Shown: positions 27,501 to 35,881, counted from the stretch's first letter. The stretch: DNA of 64,000 bases from Azotimanducus sp963663145 (GCA_963663145.1 OY760134.1:1736001-1800000); one strand, 5' to 3'. The notes: generated from the letters alone by a model not told the origin. Made by a program: numbers and translations.

Positions 27501-28295
27501 TCAGCGACCGCGAAAGACGGCTTCGCGTCGCTCTAGAAACGACATGATCCCCTCGCGGGCATCCTCAGAATTAAGCGTTCGCTCGCGCATCGCCGGAATC
27601 TCGTCGAACGCGGCCTGTTCGCCGCGCTCCAAATAGACTAGCCCGGCCCGCTTGATCTCCCGCACGGCAAGCGGCGCGCACTGGCAAATCTCGTCGGCGA
27701 TTTCCATAGCCCGATCACCTTGCTGGCCTACCGGCACGACTTCCTGAACCAATCCCAATTGCAGCGCACGCTCGGCATTGAACTCATCAGCCCGCAACAG
27801 GTGATACATGGCATTGCCCCAACCGGCCCGCTGGACATAGCGAACGTGGGCACCACCAAACACCGCAATCCCGCGCCTCGGTTCAAGCTGCCTGAAGCGG
27901 CAGTCGGCGGCGGCAATAACAATGTCGAAGCCAAGCATCATTTCGATGGCGACGGTGAAGGTGACTCCCTGCACCGCCATGACGAGCGGTTTCGCGCAAC
28001 GTCGGCCAATCGAGAGAGGGTCAAAGCGATCCGGGTCGGAAGCACGCGTCTCGGCACCCGGCCCGAAAAAACGGGGCATGTCGAGACCGGCAGACGTATG
28101 GTCGCCGGCAAACAGAAGCACACCGACCCAAAGATCGGGGTTCTCTTCAAGCTCAGCAAGCGATGCGGATAACTGATCAAACATAGGCGGCGTAAAACTA
28201 TTCCGCTTGCCAACGCGATCAACGGTGATCAACAATTTGTGTCCGTCACTCTGTGCAGTGACTTTGCCGTCGTCGTTACTCATGGGTGGATTCAT
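27501..28295 (-). CDS. enoyl-CoA hydratase/isomerase (crotonase) family protein
   Basis: Crotonase-fold enzyme of about 264 residues; family members act on CoA thioesters (hydration, isomerisation, hydrolysis). The oxyanion-hole segments are SAGLDMPRF (first) and VQGVTFTVAIEMMLGFDI (second), where the usual GGG/GAG motif is altered to TFTVAIE. The two catalytic Glu positions of true hydratases are not evident (RRGIAVFGG at the usual second Glu), so the reaction is uncertain. ATG 28295 chosen; GTG 28310 and ATG 28283 also possible. Confidence 0.82.
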   Translation of the reverse strand: MNPPMSNDDGKVTAQSDGHKLLITVDRVGKRNSFTPPMFDQLSASLAELEENPDLWVGVLLFAGDHTSAGLDMPRFFGPGAETRASDPDRFDPLSIGRRCAKPLVMAVQGVTFTVAIEMMLGFDIVIAAADCRFRQLEPRRGIAVFGGAHVRYVQRAGWGNAMYHLLRADEFNAERALQLGLVQEVVPVGQQGDRAMEIADEICQCAPLAVREIKRAGLVYLERGEQAAFDEIPAMRERTLNSEDAREGIMSFLERREAVFRGR

Positions 28296-28453
28296 ACTCA
28301 AAACGCCCACATTCTATCCCAAGGCTTCGCAGCCAATCTCTCACTGATTGCGCTTCGGGGACGTCCCGAAGCCTCAGCAATTGTTCGGGCGCTTGACTCT
28401 CGCGAGCGCGATCCACGTTAATCCGGTAACGTTTTCTGAAAAACCTTATTCCC

Positions 28454-28729
28454 GTGAAGCCCACAGAGGCAAAGAGCAGTTCCACATTGCGGGTCTCACG
28501 CCACCGCAAGAGGCTCGGAGCCACTGGTACTAAACGCGTCAAAGTCACCGTACCCTTTAGAGACGCGCCGCTCGTTAAGGCGATCGCCGGTGCTCTTCGT
28601 TCAGGCGGTGATAAAGCCGACCTGATCCGAGATTCGCTTCAACCAATGCTGACTACCGGGAAAGCAACAACCGGTGCCGCACACAAGCCACCGCCGATGC
28701 CCAAATCGCGGCGGTGCCGACTTTCCTGA
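28454..28729 (+). pseudogene. orphan ribbon-helix-helix/antitoxin-like ORF, probably truncated
   Basis: 91 codons. Residues ~13-65 read like the short antitoxin-type proteins of proteobacteria (RHRKRLGATGTKRVKVTVP, then DAPLVKAIAGALRSGGDKADLIRDSLQPML). The last ~20 residues (PPPMPKSRRCRLS) look random, as if the original C-terminus was lost by frameshift or deletion. No toxin partner is adjacent. A minus-strand ORF (28276-28548) overlaps it almost completely and I cannot exclude that as the real frame; family resemblance favours the plus strand. Confidence 0.35.
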
Positions 28730-28959
28730 CGACGTAGGTGCGCATCTCCGAAAACTTGCAAAAGGCACCGGCAGAGCGCTCTTTGGCCCGAGATACCGAG
28801 GCCCGGGTCTATCGGCTACCAAAGCAAATGGAAGCTCACGGCCAACGTCCCGAGCCACGAATTGAATGACGGTGCGGGCATCGCACGCCGACGTTCGATC
28901 AAGTCGGAGGGTTGAGCGATTCTGACTCGACCACAAGTGCTGATACGACCTCAGTCAAT

Positions 28960-28988
28960 TTGACACTCCTTATTAGAGACCTAATAAT
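28960..28988 (+). promoter_or_regulatory. promoter and palindromic operator of the RelB/RelE-type module
   Basis: Consensus -35 TTGACA at 28960-28965 and an AT-rich -10 (TAATAAT-like) at about 28982-28988. Between and over them is a perfect palindrome TTATTAG-AGAC-CTAATAA (28970-28976 and 28981-28987). This layout fits autoregulation by the antitoxin or TA complex, which is known for relBE-type operons; binding itself is inferred. Confidence 0.6.
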
Positions 28989-29022
28989 AGTTTTTTATCT
29001 GATCTGCAAAAAGGGTCTTTTG

Positions 29023-29277
29023 ATGAGCATCACGCATCCAATCCTTGCGGATATAAGCGCTGGGATATCCGAATTGAAGAAAAATCCCATGGCAACGATC
29101 AAACACGCAGGCGGAGCCCCAGTCGCGATCTTGAACCGCAACCGCCCTGTGTTCTACGCGGTTCCCGCGACCTTTTGGGAGTCGTTGATGAACAAACTGG
29201 AAGATCTGGAACTCGCCGCACTCGTCCGCGAACGGGAGGGTGAGACTGAAATCGAAGTCAATTTCGATGAGCTATAA
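29023..29277 (+). CDS. type II antitoxin, RelB/StbD/Phd-YefM-like
   Basis: 84-residue antitoxin that should neutralise the downstream RelE-type toxin and repress the operon. From ATG 29023: the N-terminal DNA-binding part ILADISAGISELKKNP and the segment PVAILNRNRPVFYAVPA match the StbD/RelB group; the C-terminus is acidic (EIEVNFDEL), typical of the toxin-binding tail. It overlaps the toxin start by 11 bp, the usual TA coupling. The ORF opens further upstream (28912) but through the promoter region. Confidence 0.85.
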   Translation: MSITHPILADISAGISELKKNPMATIKHAGGAPVAILNRNRPVFYAVPATFWESLMNKLEDLELAALVREREGETEIEVNFDEL

Positions 29278-29551
29278 GCTAGTCTTCCTCACGAGCGCAA
29301 TGCGCGAATGGGAGAAGCTCGACCCTGATATTCGAAGAAGATTCAAGAAAAAGCTCGCGGCCCGCCTTAAGAACCCGAAAGTCGAGCATGACCGTCTGAC
29401 TGTCATAAAGGATTGCTACAAAATAAAGTTGCGCAGCGCGGGATATCGACTCGTGTATCGGGTTCGAGAAATGGACCTTGTCGTGGCGGTCGTAGCCGTC
29501 GGCAAGCGCGAGCGCAAGGCTGTATATCGAGCGGCAAGAAGTAGAGTCTAG
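29267..29551 (+). CDS. type II toxin, RelE/StbE family
   Basis: 94-residue RelE-fold mRNA interferase-type toxin. From ATG 29267: YKLVFLTSAMREWEKLDPDIRRRFKKKLAARL, then DCYKIKLRSAGYRLVYRV and a C-terminal VVAVGKRERKAVY. These carry the basic and Tyr/Arg residues expected of ribosome-dependent RelE endonucleases. Basic protein, paired with the acidic antitoxin. Intact by eye. Confidence 0.87.
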   Translation: MSYKLVFLTSAMREWEKLDPDIRRRFKKKLAARLKNPKVEHDRLTVIKDCYKIKLRSAGYRLVYRVREMDLVVAVVAVGKRERKAVYRAARSRV

Positions 29552-29600
29552 TGTCCCGCTTTGCGTAGCAACTAAACTATTCAAGCCAGCTCAGTGGTGA

Positions 29601-29710
29601 CTATTGATACCTGCATATCAAATGTCCTACGAGTGCGTCCGGTATTTGATTGATTCAGCGGCACAGGGTCATTCTGCGGGTTGGGGCATTTGATTTGCAG
29701 GTATCAATAG
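29601..29710. repeat. 110-bp structure with 24-bp near-perfect inverted repeats
   Basis: Left arm 29601-29624 begins CTATTGATACCTGCA; right arm 29687-29710 is its reverse complement at 23 of 24 positions (one A/T mismatch). The arms enclose 62 bp without an evident ORF. It lies 50 bp after the toxin stop and 225 bp before the IS remnant. No target duplication seen at the arm ends. Could be a MITE-like element, a recombination site or a long hairpin; it does not carry integron attC core motifs. Confidence 0.75.
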
Positions 29711-29935
29711 CCAATTCCACGACTCCCTGAAATCTCGAATCCCTTCTTGATCCCAAAACACTTTCCCTTCTCATGGAACAATTCCAATTCGCGAGCTAAA
29801 GAGGGAATGTCGAGAGCGGCGCTCCTGTTCCTTCCACGTGCGCGGAATCGTACCGCCATTCCCTGCGCTTGTGAGTGAAGGGGACCGAGCCGTCCACGAG
29901 TCTTCGGCTTCCCAACTCATCGGTTGCGACTACCT

Positions 29936-30587
29936 TAACCCAAGTTTACCAATAAGAGCTTAATTTTCCGGGGAAAAGGCCGTTTTCCAAGGGGATCTCG
30001 TCCGCAAGTCGTTGATTTCATTGACAGTGGATTTCCGGGCGCCGAATGTAGCGCCAAATGTATTGAATCATTGGCGGGGTTGTGCCACACCGCCCGCCCA
30101 TGTACATCCGAAGAACCACCTCGCGCCGCACGGACGGCGCCCGCTACCCCACACCCACCGCCTGGTTCGCTCGGAGCGCGAGGGCGGGAAGGTGCGCCAG
30201 AGGACGCTGCTCAACCTCGGCAGCCACTTCGACGTGGGGCGCGAGCAATGGCCGCTGGTGTGCCGGCGGGTCGGGGAGAAGGGCATCCATTCAAGCTGGG
30301 CGACCATCAGGGAGACGCTCGCGGGGCAGCAGCGGGTGACGGCGAACTTCCGCACCGCCGACGGGAGCGCGCTGCAGGTCCGCAGGGCCACCGAGACCAA
30401 GCCGGAGCAGGCGGAGATCTACGATGCGCTCGGCATCGGCCACAGCCCCGGCGCTGTCCGCAGGACGGTCGTCTAGCCGAACCCAAGACAACGCGCTCGG
30501 GCACCGTGTAGTGCCAGAACGAAAAATATCCGCCCGTAACCCATTGTTTTTAATTGCTTTTGAGAAATCATTGGTAAACTTGGGCTA
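29936..30587 (+). mobile_element. internally deleted IS1634-family insertion sequence
   Basis: About 650 bp bounded by perfect 15-bp inverted repeats CCCAAGTTTACCAAT (29939-29953) and ATTGGTAAACTTGGG (30570-30584), with two more matching outer positions. Inside are the start and the end of an IS1634-type transposase with the middle missing. G+C in the coding part is visibly higher than in neighbouring genes. I find no clear target duplication, so the insertion is probably old or flanks have changed. Non-autonomous; it would need a full-length relative elsewhere to move. Confidence 0.78.
30100..30476 (+). pseudogene. IS1634-family transposase remnant (frameshift and internal deletion)
   Basis: The true N-terminus starts at ATG 30100 (MYIRRTTSRRTDGARYP), then a frameshift near 30150 moves to the frame reading THRLVRSEREGGKVRQRTLLNLGSHFDVGREQWP, the conserved N-terminal block of this family. 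After CRRV (about 30270) the sequence jumps to the C-terminal block HSSWATIRETLAGQQRVT and IYDALGIGHSPG, ending at TAG 30476. The whole catalytic core is absent. Not functional. Confidence 0.78.
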
Positions 30588-30746
30588 GTGTTCAAAACAA
30601 GGCACGGCAGGTACTTGTTTGCGGCACCTCTATTGGCTGATTACATCCGGCGTCAACACCCCGTGGGATCTCTTTGACCTATGTCCATTGACCGAGACTG
30701 CGAGGGCCGCTTGGCAGCGGAAGCCGAACGATGGTCTCGAATAAAA

Positions 30747-31892
30747 CTAACCCCGCAATGCCCCCACCACCCGAACCACTTCATCGGCCGCAGCGTCCAC
30801 GTCTTCCCCCTTCGTGAATCGCCCAAAACTAAACCTCACCGACCCGAAGGCCAAACCGCGCGGGAGGCCGAGTTCTGAGAGCACGTAGGAGGGTTCCACG
30901 CTTGCCGAGGTGCAGGCGGAGCCGTTGGAGACGGCGATGCCTGTCATGGCGTTGATGAGGGTTTCGCCGTCCACATCCTCAAACGAAACGTTGACCAAGC
31001 CTGGCAGCCTTTGGGTTTCGCTGCCATTGAGATGGGCGCCTTCTATTGCCAAGACGCGGCTTAAGAACGCTTGACGTAAGTTCGTCAGGCGCTCAACCTC
31101 ACTTGGCAATTCTGATTTCGCGATGCGCGCGGCTTCTCCAATGCCGACGATCTGGTGTGTGGCGAGGGTGCCTGACCGCAACCCGAATTCGTGTCCTCCG
31201 CCGTGGATCTGGGCGTTGAGCTTGACCGCCCCGCGTCGTACATAAAGCGCGCCTATGCCTTTGGGTGCGTAGAACTTGTGCCCGGAAATACTCAAGAGGT
31301 CGATTGGGGTGTGCGCCAGGTCCATTGGCAGTTTGCCGACCATCTGCGCGGCATCCACATGGAGGGGCACCTGCTGGCGACGACAGATGTCACTGATGCC
31401 TTGGATGTCGTTGACCGTGCCGATTTCGTTGTTGGCGTACATGATGGACACCAACAAAGTCTCTTCTGTGGTCGCCTCTTCCACCATGCGGGGCGTAATG
31501 AGACCGTCGCGGTCGGGTGACAGCCATGTCACCCTATGCCCTTGCGACTCAAGTTGCTTGCAGGTGTCTATGACCGCCTTGTGTTCAATGCGGCTGGTGA
31601 TCACATGCCCTTTTGCCACACCGGAAGCCTCGACCACGCCCTTGATCGCGAGATTGTCGGACTCGGTGGCTCCGGAGGTCCAGACGATTTCGCGCGGGTC
31701 GGCGCCGAGCAATGCGGCGAGGTTCGAACGCGCTTCTTCGACCGCTTCACTGGCGCGCCAGCCGAAGCTGTGCGTGCGCGAGGCGGGATTGCCGAAGTTG
31801 CCTTCGGCAAGCAGGCACTCGGAAATCTTTTGCACCACCCGCGGGTCTGCGGGGGTGGTCGAGGCGTAGTCTAGATAGATGGGGTCGGACAC
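30747..31892 (-). CDS. iscS: cysteine desulfurase (IscS-like)
   Basis: PLP enzyme that releases sulfur from Cys for Fe-S clusters and tRNA thiolation. 381 residues, class V aminotransferase fold. PLP Lys206 in ISGHKFYAPKGIG; persulfide Cys327 in SNGSACTSAS. It is ~20 residues shorter than E. coli IscS (404): the C-terminal tail that helps dock IscU is missing. No iscR, iscU, iscA or hscBA lies beside it. It follows trmJ by 116 bp, where iscR normally sits. Confidence 0.9.
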   Translation of the reverse strand: MSDPIYLDYASTTPADPRVVQKISECLLAEGNFGNPASRTHSFGWRASEAVEEARSNLAALLGADPREIVWTSGATESDNLAIKGVVEASGVAKGHVITSRIEHKAVIDTCKQLESQGHRVTWLSPDRDGLITPRMVEEATTEETLLVSIMYANNEIGTVNDIQGISDICRRQQVPLHVDAAQMVGKLPMDLAHTPIDLLSISGHKFYAPKGIGALYVRRGAVKLNAQIHGGGHEFGLRSGTLATHQIVGIGEAARIAKSELPSEVERLTNLRQAFLSRVLAIEGAHLNGSETQRLPGLVNVSFEDVDGETLINAMTGIAVSNGSACTSASVEPSYVLSELGLPRGLAFGSVRFSFGRFTKGEDVDAAADEVVRVVGALRG

Positions 31893-32008
31893 ACCGGTGT
31901 GGGGGAATAAGGTTGGTTTAATGGTACACGGCTTGTCCTAGGGGAACATAGAGTGGTGCACATGCGGCCTGCTTTCGAGATCAACCTTTTTCGCTTCTCC
32001 TTCACCTC

Positions 32009-32752
32009 TTACTTGGGCTCTTTCAACTGCTTTTCTATTGCCGACAGCAAACCTCGCAACATGCTGACCTCGGTGATGTCGGGTTCGATTCGGCTCATGA
32101 GTCGGCGTATGCGGCGCATCACCACGTGGTGGTGCTCTCCCGGCAGAAAGTCGAGCTTGGTAATGAGGGTTTCGCAATGCTCGAAGAGTTGTTCGACCTC
32201 CTTCTTGCTAGCTGGTGGCCGGTCCCACTTGGCGTCCAGCGCCTCTTCGCCCTCCCCTTCGAGTTCTGCGAGCCTAAGTTCATAACAGAGGATTTGCACG
32301 GACATGGCCAGATTGAGGGAACCATAGACTTCGGAGGCCGGAATCCTGAGATGCAGGTGGCACATGTCGAGTTCATCGTTGGTGAGGCCATCGGCTTCCC
32401 TTCCGAAGAGGATTGACACCTGCCCTTGACGCGCCTTTTCGAGTAGTTCCCGCGCCCCGCTTCGCGGCGTGGTCAGGGGCCAGGACATGCGCCTCGCACG
32501 CGCCGTAGTCCCCGCTACGAACACGGAATCCGCAATCGCGTCCGCAAGATCATCCACGACAAGCGTTTGTCGTAGCAGATCCTTCGCTCCGGCCGCGCGC
32601 CATTCCGCTTGCGGGTCGGGGAATCGACGTGGACTTACCAACACAAGATCCGAAAGCCCCATGGTCTTCATGGCGCGTGCTGATGCGCCGATGTTTCCAG
32701 GGTGTGAAGGTTCAACCAATACCACCCTGACCCTTGACAGCAGATCGGTCAA
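32009..32752 (-). CDS. trmJ: tRNA (cytidine/uridine-2'-O-)-methyltransferase TrmJ
   Basis: SPOUT-class methyltransferase that methylates the 2'-O of position 32 in several tRNAs. 247 residues. N-terminal VRVVLVEPSHPGNIGASARAMK (PSHPGNIG is diagnostic), then FGREADGLTNDEL and the knot motif LNLAMSVQILCYEL. TrmJ next to iscS is a conserved gammaproteobacterial linkage. Start overlaps the stop of the MatB-like gene (ATGA, 32749-32752). Confidence 0.93.
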   Translation of the reverse strand: MTDLLSRVRVVLVEPSHPGNIGASARAMKTMGLSDLVLVSPRRFPDPQAEWRAAGAKDLLRQTLVVDDLADAIADSVFVAGTTARARRMSWPLTTPRSGARELLEKARQGQVSILFGREADGLTNDELDMCHLHLRIPASEVYGSLNLAMSVQILCYELRLAELEGEGEEALDAKWDRPPASKKEVEQLFEHCETLITKLDFLPGEHHHVVMRRIRRLMSRIEPDITEVSMLRGLLSAIEKQLKEPK

Positions 32753-34227
32753 GAGACTTCGCCGCTCTCTGACGCGAAAAGCTGGCTATAGCGCCGGCGC
32801 AGTTCCACCTTTTGCACCTTGCCCATTTGATTGCGTGGAAGCTCGGGGACGCGAATAACTTCTTTTGGCAGCTTGAACCTCGCCAGCTGGTTCGCCAACG
32901 CCTCGCGCAAATCAGCAACCTCTACTTCCTGATCCGCCGTCACCACCGCCACCACCGCCTCGCCGAAATCGTGATGAGGCACTCCGATGACTGCGGACTC
33001 CCCGATCCCGGGCAATTCGTCGATGAGCATTTCAACTTCTTTGGGATAGACATTGAGCCCGCCGCTGATGATGAGGTCCTTGGCTCGGCCTGTGATGCTC
33101 AGACGACCTTCGCTATCAAGGCTTCCAAGATCGCCGGTGCGCAGGAATCCGTCTTGGGTATAGGTCTCTGCTGTGGCCTCTGGCTTGCCGAGATAGCCGA
33201 GAAACTCGCCTGGGCTCTTGATCTGAACTTCACCTATGCCGTCGGCTCCATCGCCTGCTGAAATACGCAGCGTGACCCCCCCAAGCGGAAACCCGACGGT
33301 TCCCGGAACAAGTCGTTCGTCGAGTGGGCCGGAGGTCAGAATCATGCCTTCGGTCAGGCCATAGCGTTCAACCACCCTATGCCCCGTACGCGCCTCGAAC
33401 TGCTCATGGAGCTGCAAATTCATGGGTGCGGAGCCTGAAATGAACACTCGCATGGTCTCGCAAGCACCGGCATCAAATGCGTCGGATTCAAGCAAGCGGG
33501 AATAGTGCGTGGGCACACCCATCATTACCGTACAGCCCGGCAAGGACGAGAGCACGGCTCCCACATTGAAGCGCGGCAGAAACCGCACTTCGCTGCCGCT
33601 GAAGAACGCCGAATGCAGCGCCACGAAGAGGCCATGCACATGATAGATCGGCAAGGCGTGCAGGAGCACGTCGTCGTCTTGCCACTCCCAGGCTTCGCGC
33701 AGCGCCCGGGCGTTGTACACCAGGTTCCCGTGGCTGAGCACGGCCCCTTTCGGGCGGCCGGTGGTTCCAGAGGTGTAGAGCACGGCTGCGGGGTCATGGA
33801 GATCCGCCGAACATGGGGTGTCGAGCGGCACCCTGCCTCGACTCGATTCGAAGAGTTCGCTCGCTACCAGCATTTCCGTTCGCCCAGGTGTCGGGCACGC
33901 CTGATCGCGCACCAAGAACACCGGTTCGGCGTCCTCAAGGAAATACGCAAGCTCGGACTCCGTGTAGGCCGTATTGAGCGGTACATAGACAAAACCCGCA
34001 TAGACGCAGGCGAGATAGAGACACACCGCCTGCGGGGATTTGTCGATCTGCACCAACACCCGATCACCGGGCACGGCGCCTCGGCTGAGGAGTTCCGCGC
34101 CTAATTCGCAGGCATGCGCATGAACTTGACCATAGGTCCACGGATCGGCCTGCGGCGGACGCAGGCACAGGCACGACGCATGGGTGGTCGCCGCGTCAAA
34201 CAGAATCTCGGCGAGATTGCTGCTCAT
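32749..34227 (-). CDS. AMP-dependent acyl-CoA synthetase, malonyl-CoA synthetase (MatB)-like
   Basis: ANL-superfamily ligase that would activate a carboxylic acid through an acyl-AMP; closest by eye to malonate-CoA ligase. 492 residues, typical of MatB. P-loop LYTSGTTGRPKGAVLSHGN, the block ERYGLTEGMILTSGPLDE, hinge/ISGGLNVYPKEVE and the C-terminal catalytic Lys in NQMGKVQKVELR. The MatB-like TVGFPLGGVTLRI is present, but the substrate is an inference. Part of an overlapping run aldolase-MBL-ligase-trmJ; start overlaps the MBL stop (ATGA). Confidence 0.85.
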   Translation of the reverse strand: MSSNLAEILFDAATTHASCLCLRPPQADPWTYGQVHAHACELGAELLSRGAVPGDRVLVQIDKSPQAVCLYLACVYAGFVYVPLNTAYTESELAYFLEDAEPVFLVRDQACPTPGRTEMLVASELFESSRGRVPLDTPCSADLHDPAAVLYTSGTTGRPKGAVLSHGNLVYNARALREAWEWQDDDVLLHALPIYHVHGLFVALHSAFFSGSEVRFLPRFNVGAVLSSLPGCTVMMGVPTHYSRLLESDAFDAGACETMRVFISGSAPMNLQLHEQFEARTGHRVVERYGLTEGMILTSGPLDERLVPGTVGFPLGGVTLRISAGDGADGIGEVQIKSPGEFLGYLGKPEATAETYTQDGFLRTGDLGSLDSEGRLSITGRAKDLIISGGLNVYPKEVEMLIDELPGIGESAVIGVPHHDFGEAVVAVVTADQEVEVADLREALANQLARFKLPKEVIRVPELPRNQMGKVQKVELRRRYSQLFASESGEVS

Positions 34228-35084
34228 GCCGCAACATCAAGCCAATAGCGTCCTTCTTGCAGAGACTTCACGCGACCGGCCGTCGGAGTCGCAAAGTGGG
34301 TGCCAATCACGAGCGTCTGACGTTGATGCCAATCAGCCAGCAAGGACTCGCGGGTCGCTTGGGCTTGTGCTGGGTCGGAATCAGCCGGTGAGCACCATTC
34401 GGGCCTCGACATTTGGCATGGATGGTGCAGACAGTCGCCGGTGATCACCGCTTCCTCCCCGCGCGAGGACAGCCGCACGCTGACATGGCCGGGTGTATGG
34501 CCCGGGGTTGGTTCAAGCCAGACTTCGCCTGTGATGCGATGGTTGGTCTCCACCAGCTTCACCAAGCCATGGTCGAAGATGGGCGCCACCGAATCCGCCA
34601 GAATGGTCTTGGTATGGGTGGACTCATCCTCTCGCCAATAGGCCCATTCTTCTTCTGCGATCAAATATTCGGCATTGGGAAAGGTCGGCACCCATTCCCC
34701 GTCCACCAGCATGGTGTTCCAGCCGACATGGTCGATGTGCAGGTGTGTACACAAGACCGTGTCGATGGATTCTCGCGGCAGTCCAGCTTCGGCAAGGTCA
34801 TCGAGAAAGCCGGTTTGCAGGCCGTTCCAATTGGGAATCGCACGGCCTTGCTTATCGTTCCCGATACAGGTGTCCACCATGATGCGACGACCTTCGGATT
34901 CAACGACCAGCGCATGTACGCTCATGACCAGATCGCCGCGCTCGGTGGCGAAGTGCGGCATCATCCAGTGCATGGCTTGACAGGCCTCGCGCGTGGCATC
35001 AGGCAGGATGAATCGACTGCCGCCGGCGATTTCCAGCTCGACGATGCGCGTGATGCGCAGGTCACCAAGAAGCCAAGGTTTCAT
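34224..35084 (-). CDS. MBL-fold metallo-hydrolase
   Basis: 286-residue metallo-beta-lactamase fold hydrolase, cytoplasmic (no signal peptide). The dinuclear metal motif CTHLHIDHVGW, then PTPGHTPGHVS (third His), ITGDCLHHP (bridging Asp) and IGTHFATP (last His) are all present. The layout resembles lactonase/glyoxalase-type MBL enzymes. Its ATG shares one base with the aldolase stop (TGATG), so the two are co-translated; the substrate is unknown. Confidence 0.88.
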   Translation of the reverse strand: MKPWLLGDLRITRIVELEIAGGSRFILPDATREACQAMHWMMPHFATERGDLVMSVHALVVESEGRRIMVDTCIGNDKQGRAIPNWNGLQTGFLDDLAEAGLPRESIDTVLCTHLHIDHVGWNTMLVDGEWVPTFPNAEYLIAEEEWAYWREDESTHTKTILADSVAPIFDHGLVKLVETNHRITGEVWLEPTPGHTPGHVSVRLSSRGEEAVITGDCLHHPCQMSRPEWCSPADSDPAQAQATRESLLADWHQRQTLVIGTHFATPTAGRVKSLQEGRYWLDVAA

Positions 35085-35881
35085 CAGTAGGTCTCCGGAG
35101 CAGTTGTTTCTTGGCGATCCCTCGCTTGCTTCACAATTTGAAGCGCGCCTTGGACACCAGCCGCCAGAAAGCGTGAATCGCCCATCACATCGACCATGTG
35201 AAAGCCTCGCTCCAGATACTCCGCGGCGAGTTCAGGGCTGTGGGTATAGGCACCGACGGCAATCCCATGCCGCTTGCAGGCGGCCGCGATGGAGTCCACT
35301 GCCGCTTCGAATGTCGGCTGACCCCAACCCTTGCCAGCTTCCATGCCCAAGGCCAGCGACAGGTCGGACGGACCAATGAACAGGCAGTCCACGCCTTCGG
35401 TGGCCGCGATCTCGTCAACCTTGGCAAGGCCTTGCTCCGTCTCGATCATCAACACTACGGCAATTTCATCGTTCGCCCGCTGTCCATAGTCCGGGCCGCC
35501 GTAGAGCACCGCCCGCGCCGGACCGTAGGATCTCGCGCCAAGCGGCGGATACTTGCAGGCTGCAACCGCACGCGCAGCGTCCTCCGCGTTGTTAATCATG
35601 GGCACAATCACGCCGTAGGCACCGGCATCGAGGGCTTTCATGATGATATGCGGCTCGTTCCAAGGAACGCGCACAAACGGCGTAGTGCTGGTCGTGGAGA
35701 TGGCCGGCAGCATGGCATAGACATCGGAGAAATCCACCAAGCCATGCTGCATGTCCACGCAGAGCCAGTCGAAGTCGAAATTGGCCATGAGTTCCGCCAC
35801 CAGGGTGTTGGCAAGGGAAACCCAAGAACCAAGCGTCTGGCGACCTTCGCGCCAAGCTTGAAGAGTGGTGTTGGAGCGCAT
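35084..35881 (-). CDS. HpcH/HpaI-type class II aldolase
   Basis: 265 residues from ATG 35881; the frame is open upstream to 36064 through a hairpin and the APH stop, which I discard. TIM-barrel pyruvate aldolase family (4-hydroxy-2-oxo-acid aldolases). Motifs: CVDMQHGLVDFSD (catalytic His region), VPMINNAEDA, MIETEQGLAKVDEIA (metal-binding Glu) and CLFIGPSDLSLALG (metal Asp). With the MBL hydrolase and acyl-CoA ligase it suggests breakdown of an organic acid yielding a short acid for CoA activation; this pathway is inferred. Confidence 0.87.
   Translation of the reverse strand: MRSNTTLQAWREGRQTLGSWVSLANTLVAELMANFDFDWLCVDMQHGLVDFSDVYAMLPAISTTSTTPFVRVPWNEPHIIMKALDAGAYGVIVPMINNAEDAARAVAACKYPPLGARSYGPARAVLYGGPDYGQRANDEIAVVLMIETEQGLAKVDEIAATEGVDCLFIGPSDLSLALGMEAGKGWGQPTFEAAVDSIAAACKRHGIAVGAYTHSPELAAEYLERGFHMVDVMGDSRFLAAGVQGALQIVKQARDRQETTAPETY

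Noticed and set aside
28601..28936. Minus-strand 111-codon ORF upstream of the TA promoter
   Set aside because: No recognisable motif, overlaps the antitoxin-like ORF, and composition looks non-coding.
29601..29710. Integron attC site near a TA cassette
   Set aside because: The arms lack the GTTRRRY/RYYYAAC core sites and no integrase is in the window.
30012..30476. Intact 154-residue ORF in the IS region
   Set aside because: It is the shifted frame of a broken IS1634-type transposase; the true N-terminus is at 30100 in another frame and the catalytic core is missing.
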